Positions 15,456-24,885 of a stretch of DNA of 33,586 nucleotides are shown in pieces. The notes under the pieces were generated by a model. That model saw only the letters and a list, made by a program, of their open reading frames with translations. It was not told where the DNA came from and made no database searches. Each line of letters starts with the position of its first letter. Positions within the stretch are counted from its first letter, which is position 1. The stretch is taken from NCBI GenBank assembly GCA_022447495.1, contig JAKVBH010000025.1:28927-62512 (forward strand), read 5' to 3'. The DNA comes from Marinovum sp. (GTDB lineage Bacteria; Pseudomonadota; Alphaproteobacteria; Rhodobacterales; Rhodobacteraceae). Position numbers and translations under genes: made by a program.

Positions 15456-16109
15456 ATGATGAGTGACGGCAAGACGCGCGGGCAACGCTCCGCCGCGCCG
15501 GTTGGTGTGTTGTTTCACAACCGTTGCGCGCTCATTATTGGCGCCTGTCACCCCGTCGCCCGCCTTGTTGCGATCGGTTTGGCGCGCCGCGGGGCCTTTG
15601 TCGTCGCCGTTGATGAGGATGAAACGGCCCTACTTGCGCTCGCTGCAACCAATCCACGCCAAATTGAAATCTTGTCGGTCGCCGATCGCATAGAAGAGCG
15701 CCTTGCACAGCTTCACTGCGCGTGGCGCGATCAACCGCTCCACTATCTCGTGGCCGCAGGACCGGTCGATGGCACAGATAGCGCCTTTCGCCGCATTCTT
15801 GTGCGCCATGTTGCGCGTTTTGCCCCGATCCTCCGACAGAACGATGGGCGTGCACTCTGCCTCTTTGCGACCCCCGGTGCGACCGAGAGCGACGATCCTG
15901 CGATGCGCGGAGAACAAGCAGCCTATAGCGTTGTTATTGGTGACTTGGCGCGCCAGAAAAAGGTCGTGATCAACGGCCTTTTCGTGCATCCTGAGGCGCC
16001 ACCTGCTGCCGCTGCGGCCCGGTCAATCATGCTCTTGTCACCCTTGGCTGCGGGGATCTCCGGCGCGTTGATGTCCTTTCATCAAACCCAGACAGCGCCC
16101 AGCGATTGA
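15456..16109 (+). CDS. Degenerate SDR-like Rossmann-fold protein
   Basis: A 217-residue protein that looks like a diverged short-chain dehydrogenase/reductase. A beta-alpha-beta start is visible at about 25-53 (ALIIGACHPVARLVAIGLAR...), but the usual TGxxxGIG nucleotide loop is replaced by GACHPVA. The expected catalytic YxxxK is represented by Y157-SVV-I161, so the lysine is missing. The C-terminal SxxxAGISGALM resembles the end of SDR proteins. It is therefore probably non-enzymatic or of altered chemistry. Two successive ATGs (15456 and 15459) follow a GAGGGTGGG stretch. It sits between dgt and argS. Confidence 0.7.
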   Translation: MMSDGKTRGQRSAAPVGVLFHNRCALIIGACHPVARLVAIGLARRGAFVVAVDEDETALLALAATNPRQIEILSVADRIEERLAQLHCAWRDQPLHYLVAAGPVDGTDSAFRRILVRHVARFAPILRQNDGRALCLFATPGATESDDPAMRGEQAAYSVVIGDLARQKKVVINGLFVHPEAPPAAAAARSIMLLSPLAAGISGALMSFHQTQTAPSD

Positions 16110-16182
16110 CGCCACGCGGGCAGGGGGCTAGGTGCCAACCAAATGGCGCATTTGTGCGCGATCCAAGGAAAGCCCGAGCCCG

Positions 16183-17913
16183 ATGAACCTATTTGCCGAT
16201 ATCCGTTCCCTTGTGATCACCTCTCTTGACGCGTTGGTGGCTGATGATGTGCTGCCCGCTGGCCTCGAGACGCGCAATGTCACGGTGGAGCCGCCGCGTG
16301 ACGCTGCACATGGCGATATGGCGACCAACGCGGCCATGGTTTTGGCCAAGCCCGCGGTTAAGAAGCCGCGCGATATTGCCGAGGCACTGGCCGCCAAGCT
16401 ATCCGATGATCCTCGCATCATCGATGCCAGTGTCGCTGGCCCCGGCTTTCTCAATCTCCGACTCGCGCCAGCCGCATGGCATGGCGTGTTGGCCGCAGTT
16501 CTTGAGCAAGGCACGGAATTCGGTCGCGCCGCTTTGGGCCAAGGGCAAAGGGTCAATGTGGAATACGTCTCCGCCAACCCAACTGGCCCTTTGCATGTTG
16601 GTCACACTCGGGGTGCGGTCTTTGGCGACGCACTCGCCTCGTTGCTCGATTATGCGGGCTGGGAAGTCACACGCGAATACTACATCAATGACGGTGGCGG
16701 ACAGGTCGACACGCTCGCGCGGTCTGTCTACCTGCGCTACCTTGAAGCTCATGGCCAAGACGTGGCCTTCCCGGAAGGCACCTATCCAGGTGATTACCTG
16801 ATCCCGGTGGGTGAGGCGTTAAAAGCCAAAGTTGGTGACGACTACCTCTACAAAGGTGAGCAATATTGGCTTGCCGATGTGCGTGAGTTCGCCACCGAGT
16901 CCATGATGGACCTCATCAAAGAGGACCTTGCCGCGCTTGGCGTGAAGATGGACCGCTTCTTCTCCGAAAAGTCGCTCTATGGCACCGGCCTGATCGAAGC
17001 CGCATTGGAGAGCCTCAAGGACAAAGGCCTCATTTACGAAGGCGTGCTTGAGCCGCCAAAAGGCAAAAAGCCTGAGGATTGGGAGCCGCGCGAACAGACG
17101 CTGTTTAAGTCCACCGAACACGGTGACGACGTGGACCGGCCCGTCAAAAAGTCTGACGGTGCTTGGACCTATTTCGCGCCCGACATCGCCTATCACTTCG
17201 ACAAGGTCGAACGCGGCTATGACCAGCTCATAGACGTCTTTGGCGCCGACCACGGTGGCTATGTCAAACGGATGAAGGCTGCGGTCTCCGCGCTTTCCGA
17301 CGGCAAAACACCCCTCGACATCAAACTCACGCAGTTGGTGAAGCTCTACAAAAACGGTGAGCCCTTCAAGATGTCCAAACGGGCAGGTACCTTCGTCACG
17401 CTGCGCGATGTGGTGGATGAGGTGGGTCCTGATGTGACACGGTTCCACATGCTCACGCGCAAGAACGATGCCGATCTCGATTTCGACTTCGACAAAGTGC
17501 TCGAGCAAAGCCGCGAAAACCCCGTGTTTTACGTGCAATACGCCAATGCGCGGGTGCATTCAGTTCTGCGCAAAGCGGCGGAAGCGGGCATTGATGTGTC
17601 CTCGCCCGACATCTCCTTGTTGGATCATGCAGCCGAACTTGGCCTGATTGCAAAGCTCGCCGAATGGCCGCGTCTAGTTGAGACAGCCGCGCGGACGAAT
17701 GAGCCGCATCGGGTGGCATTCTACCTCTACGACCTCGCCGCCGCCTTCCACGCGCTGTGGAACAAAGGCAATGACGAACCCGCGTTGCGCTTCGTCCAAG
17801 AGAGTGATTCTCATGCAACATCTGCGAAAATCGCGCTCGCGCGGGCCGTTTCAATTGTGATCTCAGCCGGATTGGGCATATTGGGAGTAACTCCGGTCGA
17901 AGAGATGCGCTAA
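16183..17913 (+). CDS. argS: Arginyl-tRNA synthetase
   Basis: A 576-residue class I aminoacyl-tRNA synthetase. The N-terminal Arg-tRNA synthetase additional domain is followed by the HIGH motif as HVGH (138-141) in [15 protein letters not shown], and the KMSKS-like loop as KMSKR (396-400). The C-terminal anticodon-binding DALR domain ends in the usual manner near VTPVEEMR. It charges tRNA-Arg with arginine in the cytoplasm. I chose the ATG at 16183 over an upstream frame at 16132 because homology begins with [11 protein letters not shown]. The length matches the family. Confidence 0.97.
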   Translation: MNLFADIRSLVITSLDALVADDVLPAGLETRNVTVEPPRDAAHGDMATNAAMVLAKPAVKKPRDIAEALAAKLSDDPRIIDASVAGPGFLNLRLAPAAWHGVLAAVLEQGTEFGRAALGQGQRVNVEYVSANPTGPLHVGHTRGAVFGDALASLLDYAGWEVTREYYINDGGGQVDTLARSVYLRYLEAHGQDVAFPEGTYPGDYLIPVGEALKAKVGDDYLYKGEQYWLADVREFATESMMDLIKEDLAALGVKMDRFFSEKSLYGTGLIEAALESLKDKGLIYEGVLEPPKGKKPEDWEPREQTLFKSTEHGDDVDRPVKKSDGAWTYFAPDIAYHFDKVERGYDQLIDVFGADHGGYVKRMKAAVSALSDGKTPLDIKLTQLVKLYKNGEPFKMSKRAGTFVTLRDVVDEVGPDVTRFHMLTRKNDADLDFDFDKVLEQSRENPVFYVQYANARVHSVLRKAAEAGIDVSSPDISLLDHAAELGLIAKLAEWPRLVETAARTNEPHRVAFYLYDLAAAFHALWNKGNDEPALRFVQESDSHATSAKIALARAVSIVISAGLGILGVTPVEEMR

Positions 17914-18029
17914 CGACACCTCACGCCGGACCCAAAGAGCAGACCCGCCAAACGCATCAAGCCCACGTTACGATGAGGCAGCCACGGCGGACCAGATAAG
18001 CGGGCCCAAGTCCGCAGGCAGAGGCAAAG

Positions 18030-19145
18030 ATGGCAGCAACCGAAATGCCCGGCGGGGGCATGTCTTCCTATCCATATCGTCCGGAGCTTGGCGCCAGCTT
18101 GGGTGGCCAAACCCGCAACAGTGGCTACCCTGCGGCGCCGCCTACCTATGCCGCAGACGCGCCTCAACCTGCAAAACCAAGCTGGATGGGGGCGCCCCAG
18201 GGCTATCAAGCCAAGCCTCATGTCGCGCCTGTGCCAAGCGCAGGTCTCACCGCCGGACGCTTGAGCCAGTTTGCAGGCGCTGCAATCTCGTTGACCTTGC
18301 TCATCGGCGTGCTGGTCTGGGGCTACCAATTGGTGATGCGCGACGTGACGGGCATACCCGTGGTGAAGGCCACGCAATCGCCCATGCGCATTGCACCAGA
18401 GGACCCCGGCGGTCGCCAAGCAGCGCACCAAGGATTGGCCGTGAACGAAGTCGCCGGCCGCGGTGCGGCTGCGGGTCCAGTGGATCAACTCATCCTTGCC
18501 CCAACGCCTGTCGATCTCACCTCAGAGGACGCAACTGCTCCCGAGCTGCGCCTAACATCCGTTGCACCAGTAGACGCTCCTGCGACCGTGCAAACCCAAA
18601 GTGCTCAGGCCTCACGCCTCACGCCCCAAGACGCCGCCATCCAGGCGTTGGCTGATCAGATCGCATCCGGTGTGACCCCATTGGCCGAAGTCGCGCCCCT
18701 GGCTGATGCCGCTGTAGAGACCACGCGCGCTCCGGTCACCGATGCGCCAACTGTGGCCAGCCAAATTGCCGCCGTTGCCACTGTGCAACGTCCACGCGCG
18801 CGCCCGGCGAGCATCCGCACTGCAAGCGCTGCGGCCATGGCGCGAACGGCTCCCGCTGCGTCCTCAATTGATGTTGCTGCGGCAAGCTTACCTGCCGGAA
18901 CACGGCTGGTGCAGTTGGGCGCCTACGATAGTGAAGACGTCGCGCGCCAAGAATGGACGCGCATCGCGGGCAAATTCGACACGTTTTTCGACGGCAAAAG
19001 CCGCGTGATCCAACAGGCGCAATCGGGTGGCCGCACATTCTATCGCCTCCGCGCTCACGGTTTTGGCGATCTGGCTGATGCACGACGATTTTGTGCGGCG
19101 CTGGTGGCCGAGCGCACCGATTGTATTCCGGTTGTGACCCGCTGA
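18030..19145 (+). CDS. SPOR-domain protein
   Basis: A 371-residue bitopic membrane protein. It has a Pro/Gly/Tyr-rich cytoplasmic part (1-75), one transmembrane helix (about 81-103), a long low-complexity Ala/Thr/Pro periplasmic linker (about 105-285), and a C-terminal SPOR domain beginning around RLVQLGAYDSEDVARQEW and ending with the disulphide-capable pair FCAALVAERTDC. SPOR domains bind glycan strands stripped of stem peptides, typically at the division septum. It lies directly before nagZ (four bases apart), so both peptidoglycan functions are probably co-expressed. Confidence 0.92.
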   Translation: MAATEMPGGGMSSYPYRPELGASLGGQTRNSGYPAAPPTYAADAPQPAKPSWMGAPQGYQAKPHVAPVPSAGLTAGRLSQFAGAAISLTLLIGVLVWGYQLVMRDVTGIPVVKATQSPMRIAPEDPGGRQAAHQGLAVNEVAGRGAAAGPVDQLILAPTPVDLTSEDATAPELRLTSVAPVDAPATVQTQSAQASRLTPQDAAIQALADQIASGVTPLAEVAPLADAAVETTRAPVTDAPTVASQIAAVATVQRPRARPASIRTASAAAMARTAPAASSIDVAAASLPAGTRLVQLGAYDSEDVARQEWTRIAGKFDTFFDGKSRVIQQAQSGGRTFYRLRAHGFGDLADARRFCAALVAERTDCIPVVTR

Positions 19146-19149
19146 CCCC

Positions 19150-20139
19150 ATGCCCGCGCCCCTCATCCTTGCCCCCGAAGGTCCAGACCTGAGCCAAGAC
19201 GAGGCAGTGTTCTTTCGTGAGACAGACCCCTGGGGCTACATCGTCTTTGCGCGCCATCTCGAAGACAAGGTCCAAATCCGCCGCCTGACCGATGATTTGC
19301 GCGAAGCTGTTGGCCGCGATGCTCCGATCCTGGTTGATCAAGAGGGCGGGCGGGTCCAACGCATGAGGGCGCCCCTTGTCAGCGATTGGGTCTCGCCGCT
19401 GGAGGATGTTCAGCGTCATGGTGCCAAAGCTGCTCAGGCATTGTACCTGCGGTATTGCATTATTGCAGCGGAACTCCTGTCATTGGGCATTGACGTCAAT
19501 TGCGTGCCCTGCCTCGATATCGCGCGACCCCAAACACACGAATTTTTACGCAACCGTTGTTTAGGAGAAACCCGTGCTCAGGTGACCGCCATGGGTTTGG
19601 CCGTGGCCAACGGACTACTTGAGGGCGGTGTCCTGCCGGTGATCAAACACATGCCAGGGCACGGTTTTGGCAAAGTGGACAGCCACCACGACCTCCCGCG
19701 GACCGATACCGCGTTGGAGACCCTCGAAGCCGAGGATTTTGCCCCTTTCGCAGCCTTGTCTGAAATGCCCCTTGGCATGACAGCGCACCTCGTCTTTGAC
19801 GCGCTGGACCCCGGGGCACCGGCAACTCAAAGTTCCCAGGTTATCACCTATATCCGCGAAGAAATTGGCTTTGGCGGATTGTTGATGACCGACGACATCT
19901 CCATGAACGCACTGGCTGGTGACGTGGTGCAACGCGCCGAAGCCGCGTGGACGGCGGGCTGTGAGATGGTGCTCCATTGCAACGGTGACCTTGCCGAAAT
20001 GCAGGCTCTGGCCTCGGCGGCTCCCAATATGGAGATGGCCTCAAAGCGCCGTGCCAATGCGGCTTTGGGTCAACGCATCACGCCACCGCCCTGCAATATC
20101 GCGAATCTCAAAGCACAATACGCCGCACTCAGCGTATAA
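19150..20139 (+). CDS. nagZ: Beta-N-acetylhexosaminidase (GH3)
   Basis: A 329-residue glycoside hydrolase family 3 enzyme of the short NagZ type. The signature KHMPGHG (166-172) is followed by D177-S-H179, the His/Asp general acid-base dyad of NagZ, and the nucleophile Asp is D249 in LLMTDDISM. Residues LVDQEGGRVQRM (61-72) form part of the sugar site. It removes GlcNAc from anhydromuropeptides in the cytoplasm during cell-wall recycling, a step that can influence AmpC-type beta-lactamase induction in other bacteria. It sits between a SPOR protein and scpA. Confidence 0.95.
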   Translation: MPAPLILAPEGPDLSQDEAVFFRETDPWGYIVFARHLEDKVQIRRLTDDLREAVGRDAPILVDQEGGRVQRMRAPLVSDWVSPLEDVQRHGAKAAQALYLRYCIIAAELLSLGIDVNCVPCLDIARPQTHEFLRNRCLGETRAQVTAMGLAVANGLLEGGVLPVIKHMPGHGFGKVDSHHDLPRTDTALETLEAEDFAPFAALSEMPLGMTAHLVFDALDPGAPATQSSQVITYIREEIGFGGLLMTDDISMNALAGDVVQRAEAAWTAGCEMVLHCNGDLAEMQALASAAPNMEMASKRRANAALGQRITPPPCNIANLKAQYAALSV

Positions 20140-20204
20140 GTGCCTTCTCGTTTGCCGCCGCCGCGCGGGCCATGTACGCTGGCCCACAGCAATTCAGAGG
20201 CGAC

Positions 20205-21008
20205 ATGGCAGACACGCCCCCACAACAGGACGAATTCGAAACTGCGCACCCGATTTCGGTGACCGAACGGTTGTCGGCGGAGGCATTGATCGTGGATGTC
20301 GACGGTTATGAGGGACCGCTCGATCTTTTGTTGACGCTGGCGCGGACCCAAAAGGTCGACCTACGCCAGGTGTCAATCTTGGCTTTGGCCCGACAATACT
20401 TGGCCTTTGTAGAAAAAGCGCGTGTGCTCCGCATTGAGTTGGCGGCGGATTACCTGGTGATGGCGGCTTGGCTTGCATTCCTTAAGAGCCGCCTGCTTTT
20501 ACCGCCTGATCCCGAAGAGGAAGGCCCAACCGGCGAAGACCTTGCCGCGCATCTGGCGTTCCAACTTGAACGTCTGCAAGCGATGCGTGATGCGGCCGCC
20601 AAGCTTATGGCGCGCGACCGCTTGGGCCGTGACGTCTTCGCGCGGGGCCTTCCCGAGGCCGTAACCCAAGTGCGGCGCGTGCACTACACCGCTAACTTGC
20701 TCGACTTAATGCAGGCCTACGCGAGGATTCGCACCAAGGACGATTTCCGCCCATATGTCATGGACCGCGATCACGTCCTGACCACGGAACAAGCTCTCGA
20801 TCGCATGCGCCCACTGATTGGTTTTGCGGGCACCTGGACGGATATCTCGGTCTATCTCCCCGATGGTTGGGAGGCCGACCCAAAGAAACGCCGTTCTGCC
20901 ACGGCTGCTACGTTCGCGGCGTCACTTGAATTGGCCAAAGAGGGCAAAGTCGAATTGCGTCAGTCTGAGACTTTTGCGCCTCTAGAACTGCGCCGAAAGG
21001 AGACGTGA
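20205..21008 (+). CDS. scpA: Segregation and condensation protein A
   Basis: A 267-residue kleisin. The N-terminal SMC-binding region contains DGYEGPLDLLLTLARTQKVD, a ScpA hallmark, and the C-terminal winged-helix part ends near ALELRRKET. ScpA links the SMC ATPase heads and recruits ScpB for chromosome condensation and segregation. The ATG at 20205 follows AGAGG; the open frame extends 11 codons upstream. ScpB begins at the last base of its stop codon (TGATG), so the two are coupled. Confidence 0.95.
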   Translation: MADTPPQQDEFETAHPISVTERLSAEALIVDVDGYEGPLDLLLTLARTQKVDLRQVSILALARQYLAFVEKARVLRIELAADYLVMAAWLAFLKSRLLLPPDPEEEGPTGEDLAAHLAFQLERLQAMRDAAAKLMARDRLGRDVFARGLPEAVTQVRRVHYTANLLDLMQAYARIRTKDDFRPYVMDRDHVLTTEQALDRMRPLIGFAGTWTDISVYLPDGWEADPKKRRSATAATFAASLELAKEGKVELRQSETFAPLELRRKET

Positions 21009-21679
21009 TGTCTGAAAACGACGCGACACAGGCGACCGAAGATCAGGACCCCAGCCTCTTTGCCGCCCCGCCCATTGGCGAACAAGAACGCATGGTCGAG
21101 GCGATCCTCTTTGCCACCGCCGAGCCGATCACCGTGCGATCAATCGAGGCACGCTTGCCCCATGGCTGTGATGCGGCTGAGGCATTGATCCATCTGCGCA
21201 AACGCTACGAGGGCAGGGGCGTCCGCGTTGTGCGCTTGGGGGAAGGTTGGGCCATCCGGACGGCACCCGATCTGAGCTTCTTAATGCACAAGGAAACGGT
21301 GGAGACGCGCAAGCTCAGCCGCGCGGCCATCGAAACTCTTGCCATTATCGCGTATCACGCACCGGTCACCCGTGCCGAGATCGAAGAAATTCGCGGCGTG
21401 TCCGTGTCGCGCGGCACGTTGGACCAGTTGATCGAGTTGGAATGGATCCGCTTTGGTCGCCGTAAGATGACGCCTGGGCGCCCTGTGACTTTTGTTGTCA
21501 CCCAAGACTTCCTAGATCACTTCTCATTGGAGAGCGCCCGCGACCTTCCCGGTCTCAAAGAATTGCGCCAAGCAGGCCTCTTGGAGGCACGGCCTCTCGG
21601 GGCGGGGGGCCTAGTGGACAAAGATGACGATGGTGAGGTCCTCGAAGAAGAGGGCCAAGGCGAGATGTTCGAGGAATGA
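21008..21679 (+). CDS. scpB: Segregation and condensation protein B
   Basis: A 223-residue winged-helix protein. Conserved stretches are MVEAILFATAEPITV at the start of the first winged helix, RKLSRAAIETLAIIAYHAPVTRAEIEEIRG, and RPVTFVVTQDFLDHF. ScpB dimers bind the ScpA kleisin and regulate SMC. The tail after about residue 195 is acidic and likely disordered. The ATG overlaps the scpA stop by one base and has AAAGGAGA upstream; a GTG three bases earlier is also possible. Confidence 0.95.
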   Translation: MSENDATQATEDQDPSLFAAPPIGEQERMVEAILFATAEPITVRSIEARLPHGCDAAEALIHLRKRYEGRGVRVVRLGEGWAIRTAPDLSFLMHKETVETRKLSRAAIETLAIIAYHAPVTRAEIEEIRGVSVSRGTLDQLIELEWIRFGRRKMTPGRPVTFVVTQDFLDHFSLESARDLPGLKELRQAGLLEARPLGAGGLVDKDDDGEVLEEEGQGEMFEE

Positions 21680-21759
21680 TGCGCCCGGCGTCCAGCGGTC
21701 GCCCTCAAATCGCCCCGTTTCTTCTGTAATTGCACAACAAGCAGTTCAGGAGACGGGCT

Positions 21760-21957
21760 ATGAATGCCAATCAACTCATCAACATCATGATGCGCATCGT
21801 AATGCGCAAAGCGGTGTCAAAAGGCGTGGACGCGGGCATCACTCACGCGATGCGGGGGCGCCCCGAGGATGCGCCGACACAACGCCAAGCCAACAAACGC
21901 CAGGGGCGCCAAATGAAGCAATCGATGAAGGCCATGCGCCGTATTTGTCGGTTCTGA
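21760..21957 (+). CDS. Small basic protein downstream of scpB
   Basis: A 65-residue, strongly basic protein starting at the ATG at 21760 behind CAGGAGA. The first half (MNANQLINIMMRIVMRKAVSKG) is an amphipathic helix with many Met/Ile residues; the second half is rich in Arg, Lys and Gln (RQANKRQGRQMKQSMKAMRR). No catalytic motif is visible. From memory, a similar short protein lies after scpB and before the tat genes in other Rhodobacteraceae; here no tatA follows. Membrane or nucleic acid contact is possible from charge alone. Function unknown. Confidence 0.75.
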   Translation: MNANQLINIMMRIVMRKAVSKGVDAGITHAMRGRPEDAPTQRQANKRQGRQMKQSMKAMRRICRF

Positions 21958-21975
21958 TCCAGAGTAATTTATGCG

Positions 21976-23055
21976 CTAGCTGCCCATGTAAAAGTGCTTG
22001 GAAAGCTTAAGCCCCTGGCCCTGGTAGTTTGAGGCCAAATCTGCGCCATAAAGCTCCGAGGGCACCTCGGCCATCTTTTCATAGACCAAGCGCCCTACGA
22101 TTTGCCCGTGCTCTAGCACGAAAGGCGCCTCGTGACAGCGCACTTCAAGGACCCCACGCGCGCCCGCGCCACCAGCCGCAGCATGGCCAAAACCGGGGTC
22201 GAAAAAACCCGCATAATGCACGCGGAACTCGCCCACCATCGCCAGATAAGGCGCCATTTCCGCGGCATAGTTCGGTGGGATGTGCACCGCTTCGCGGCTC
22301 ACCAGGATATAGAACGCGCCGGGATCAAGGATGACTTGTCCAGATTCGGAATGCAGTTCTTCCCAAAAGTCTTCGGGGGCGTAGGCCCCAATCCGATCCA
22401 AGTCTATCACCCCTGTGTGGGGTTTGGCGCGATATCCCACGAGTGTGCCTTCAGCGGGTCGAAGATCAACCGAAAACCCAAGCCCATCTTTGATGACTGC
22501 CTCGCCATCCACAAGCGTGTCGGTGCGATGCAATTGCCCGAGTGCGGCATCATCCAGAACAGCTTGGCCAGAGCGGAACCGGATTTGATTAAGCCGCATT
22601 CCCGGACGAACGAGCACCGAGAAGGAGCGTGGGCAGATCTCGGCATAGAGCGGACCAGAATACCCCGCTGGGATACGATCAAACTCAACCCCATTGTCCG
22701 TGATCAAGCGCGTGAGGAGATCGAGCCGCCCGGTAGAGCTTTTGGCATTGGCCACAGCGGTGAGGTCCTCAGAAAGATTCAGCGATTCCATGAGAGGCAC
22801 AACATAAACTGCGCCTTTTTCGAGGACCGCGCCCGGGTCGAGGTCAATGCGATGCATTTCAAACTCAGAGAGTCGCTCCGCCACGCTGCGCCCGCCACCC
22901 GCCAGAAACGATGCGCGCACGCGATAGGCCACGCGCCCAAGCCGCAAGTCGAGGCTGGCCGGTTGGATTTGAGCGGGTAAAACGTCAGGCTCGGCGGTGA
23001 GAGCGCCACATTTCATCAAGCCTTCAATGTGTTGATGCGCCAAAACGCCAATCAT
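21976..23055 (-). CDS. 2'-deoxycytidine 5'-triphosphate deaminase, tandem-domain form
   Basis: A 359-residue protein roughly twice the length of E. coli Dcd, consisting of two dCTP deaminase/dUTPase-like beta-barrel halves. The first carries QPASLDLRLG and ANAKSSTGRLDL; the second carries YAGFFDPGFG and RGVLEVR with the glutamate typical of the deaminase active site. The long form is characteristic of alphaproteobacteria. The enzyme makes dUTP from dCTP for thymidylate synthesis. Stops tail to tail 18 bases from the small basic gene, and starts about 50 bases after tRNA-Pro in the same direction. Confidence 0.92.
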   Translation of the reverse strand: MIGVLAHQHIEGLMKCGALTAEPDVLPAQIQPASLDLRLGRVAYRVRASFLAGGGRSVAERLSEFEMHRIDLDPGAVLEKGAVYVVPLMESLNLSEDLTAVANAKSSTGRLDLLTRLITDNGVEFDRIPAGYSGPLYAEICPRSFSVLVRPGMRLNQIRFRSGQAVLDDAALGQLHRTDTLVDGEAVIKDGLGFSVDLRPAEGTLVGYRAKPHTGVIDLDRIGAYAPEDFWEELHSESGQVILDPGAFYILVSREAVHIPPNYAAEMAPYLAMVGEFRVHYAGFFDPGFGHAAAGGAGARGVLEVRCHEAPFVLEHGQIVGRLVYEKMAEVPSELYGADLASNYQGQGLKLSKHFYMGS

Positions 23056-23107
23056 TTGCCCCTCCCGTCGTCGCAGGGGCAGCGCGATACAGCAAAGAGG
23101 GGTGTTT

Positions 23108-23184
23108 TGGTCGGGCTAGCAGGACTTGAACCTGCGACCTTCCGTCCCCCAGACGGACGCGCTACCAGGCTGCGCCATAGCCCG
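23108..23184 (-). tRNA. tRNA-Pro (anticodon GGG)
   Basis: Read on the minus strand, CGGGCTA pairs with TAGCCCG to give a full 7-bp acceptor stem, with discriminator A at 23111 and an encoded CCA (23110-23108). The D-arm has GCGC stems around AGCCTGGTA; the anticodon stem TCCGT/ACGGA encloses the loop CTGGGGG, giving anticodon GGG; the T-arm is GCAGG-TTCAAGT-CCTGC. Total length is 77 bases. It would read proline codon CCC. It lies downstream of the MerR-type gene on the same strand. Confidence 0.97.
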
Positions 23185-23260
23185 ACTGAGCGGCTGTCAT
23201 ACCCCATCTGACGCGCGCCGCAAGCCAAAACTGAACTCCAATTGGAACTTGTGCTGTGCC

Positions 23261-24439
23261 TCACGCTTGGCGGGCTTCTGCGATTTTGTCGCGCAACTGC
23301 ACGAGGCGCTTGTGTAAAGGGCCTAGCTCGGCCTGAACGCCACCTAAATACGGCCGCTGGGCCAGATGGCTCAGTACGCCGGGTGTGACCGGTATATCAG
23401 TGTCGGCCGGGTCAGTCGGCACGGACACTTGCGTCAATTGCAGCTCCACCGGTTCGGGCTCAAGCTCAAGCTCTGGTTCTGCAGTGCCAGGAGCCTGAAG
23501 GGGAGGTGTACCCTGGGGAGCGCTCGCTGACGCGGCACCACTCTCGTCGAAACTTGGCTCCGACATTGGAAAGACGTCTTCAGTGGGTGCGCTCGTCACG
23601 GGCTCCGGCTCTTGATCCATCGCGGGTGGTTCTGCGATTGAGTCACTGGGCGGCGTGGCCGCAGCAGACGGGCTACTAGAACGTGAGAAGAACCCCATTT
23701 GCAATGGCGCTTGTTCAACCAGTTCGGTCTCTGGTGCGCTTGGAGTGTCAGCCGCGTCCGTGGGCGGCGCCGTTGATGCCGGATCAGGAACTGGGTCTTG
23801 CGCGAATGTGGGGTGAGGGTCGGGCAGGGGCGTGGGCATCTCTCCCGTAGGCTCCTCCGTCGGGGAGGGCATGTCTACACCGGAGAGTGCGTTGATGCCG
23901 TCGGGCATGCCCGGGGAATCGGCGGCTGGCACTGGATCCGCAGCAGCAAAATCCTCATCAAGCGACGCGACATCGTCTTGGTTCGTCTCGTCCAACGCGT
24001 CGCGTGGGGCTTCGGGCATTTGCTTAGGAGGTCTGTTCTGGGCAAACGACACTACGTCGCCCGTGGGTGTGTCCATGACGCCGACTTGATCGTCCTGCGG
24101 AAGGTGTGGCGGAACAATCTCAAGTGCCGCTGGGCCATCTACGAATTCTTCCAGATCTTCTTCCAGAGGTTGGCTAAGAGCTGCGACGTAGCGAATACCG
24201 TTTTCACGTAGGAGCTTTTGCGCGCCTTTGATGGTCATGCCATCATCATGCAACAGCTTTTTGATGCCGCCCAATAGCAGCATGTCTGCAGGACGATAGT
24301 AGCGCCGTCCACCAGCGCGCTTGACTGGTCGGATTTGGCTGAACTTGCTTTCCCAGAACCTCAGCACATGGGCAGGAGTTCCAAGCCACTCCGCCACTTC
24401 GGAGATGGTGCGAAACGCGTCGGCGGATTTTTGTGACAT
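23261..24439 (-). CDS. MerR-type HTH regulator with long disordered tail
   Basis: A 392-residue protein. Residues about 8-80 form a MerR-like winged helix ([40 protein letters not shown]). The remaining ~300 residues are low-complexity, rich in Pro, Glu, Asp, Ala and Ser (for example [12 protein letters not shown]), with a short conserved-looking C-terminal helix from [20 protein letters not shown] to the end. No effector-binding Cys cluster is present, so it is not a classical metal-sensing MerR. It follows ihfA by 18 bases behind an AGGAG site, a conserved alphaproteobacterial neighbourhood. Target unknown. Confidence 0.85.
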   Translation of the reverse strand: MSQKSADAFRTISEVAEWLGTPAHVLRFWESKFSQIRPVKRAGGRRYYRPADMLLLGGIKKLLHDDGMTIKGAQKLLRENGIRYVAALSQPLEEDLEEFVDGPAALEIVPPHLPQDDQVGVMDTPTGDVVSFAQNRPPKQMPEAPRDALDETNQDDVASLDEDFAAADPVPAADSPGMPDGINALSGVDMPSPTEEPTGEMPTPLPDPHPTFAQDPVPDPASTAPPTDAADTPSAPETELVEQAPLQMGFFSRSSSPSAAATPPSDSIAEPPAMDQEPEPVTSAPTEDVFPMSEPSFDESGAASASAPQGTPPLQAPGTAEPELELEPEPVELQLTQVSVPTDPADTDIPVTPGVLSHLAQRPYLGGVQAELGPLHKRLVQLRDKIAEARQA

Positions 24440-24457
24440 GGCCCGCCGCTCCTTTGC

Positions 24458-24760
24458 TTAGGACTTGTTGCCCGCAGCCACGCGGTCTTTCATCAAATGC
24501 GACGGCCGGAAGGTCAAAACACGGCGCGGCTCAATCGGCACTTCTTCACCGGTTTTGGGGTTGCGTCCCACCCGTGCGGCTTTGTCACGAACGCTGAATG
24601 TGCCGAAAGAAGAGATTTTCACCTGCTCTCCGTCGACCAACGCATCTGACATCAGCGCGAGCACGCGTTCCACCAAATCAGCGCTTTCGTTGCGCGACAG
24701 TCCGACTTCGCGAAAGACAGATTCGCTGAGATCCATACGAGTGAGGGTTTTCGAAGACAT
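24458..24760 (-). CDS. ihfA: Integration host factor subunit alpha
   Basis: A 100-residue HU/IHF-family DNA-bending protein. Conserved parts include [32 protein letters not shown] and the DNA-contacting arm [20 protein letters not shown]. The ATG at 24760 has a strong AAGGAGGT ribosome site eight bases upstream; ten extra codons upstream are open but unlikely. With IHF-beta it binds and sharply bends DNA, affecting transcription, recombination and replication. Belongs to the plsX-fabH-ihfA-MerR series. Confidence 0.96.
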   Translation of the reverse strand: MSSKTLTRMDLSESVFREVGLSRNESADLVERVLALMSDALVDGEQVKISSFGTFSVRDKAARVGRNPKTGEEVPIEPRRVLTFRPSHLMKDRVAAGNKS

Positions 24761-24885
24761 TGGTTTGGACCTCCTTAAGTTGGCCATCACTCTAGAGGTG
24801 GGTGAAATTCAGAGTCAATATCAGGCGGTTGCGTGGTTGTCTTTAGAGGGCTATCGGCACCAAATCGTGCGACTGGTGCCGCAAT

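Noticed and set aside
16819..17559. 246-codon open frame on the minus strand
   Set aside because: It lies wholly inside argS, which is unambiguous.
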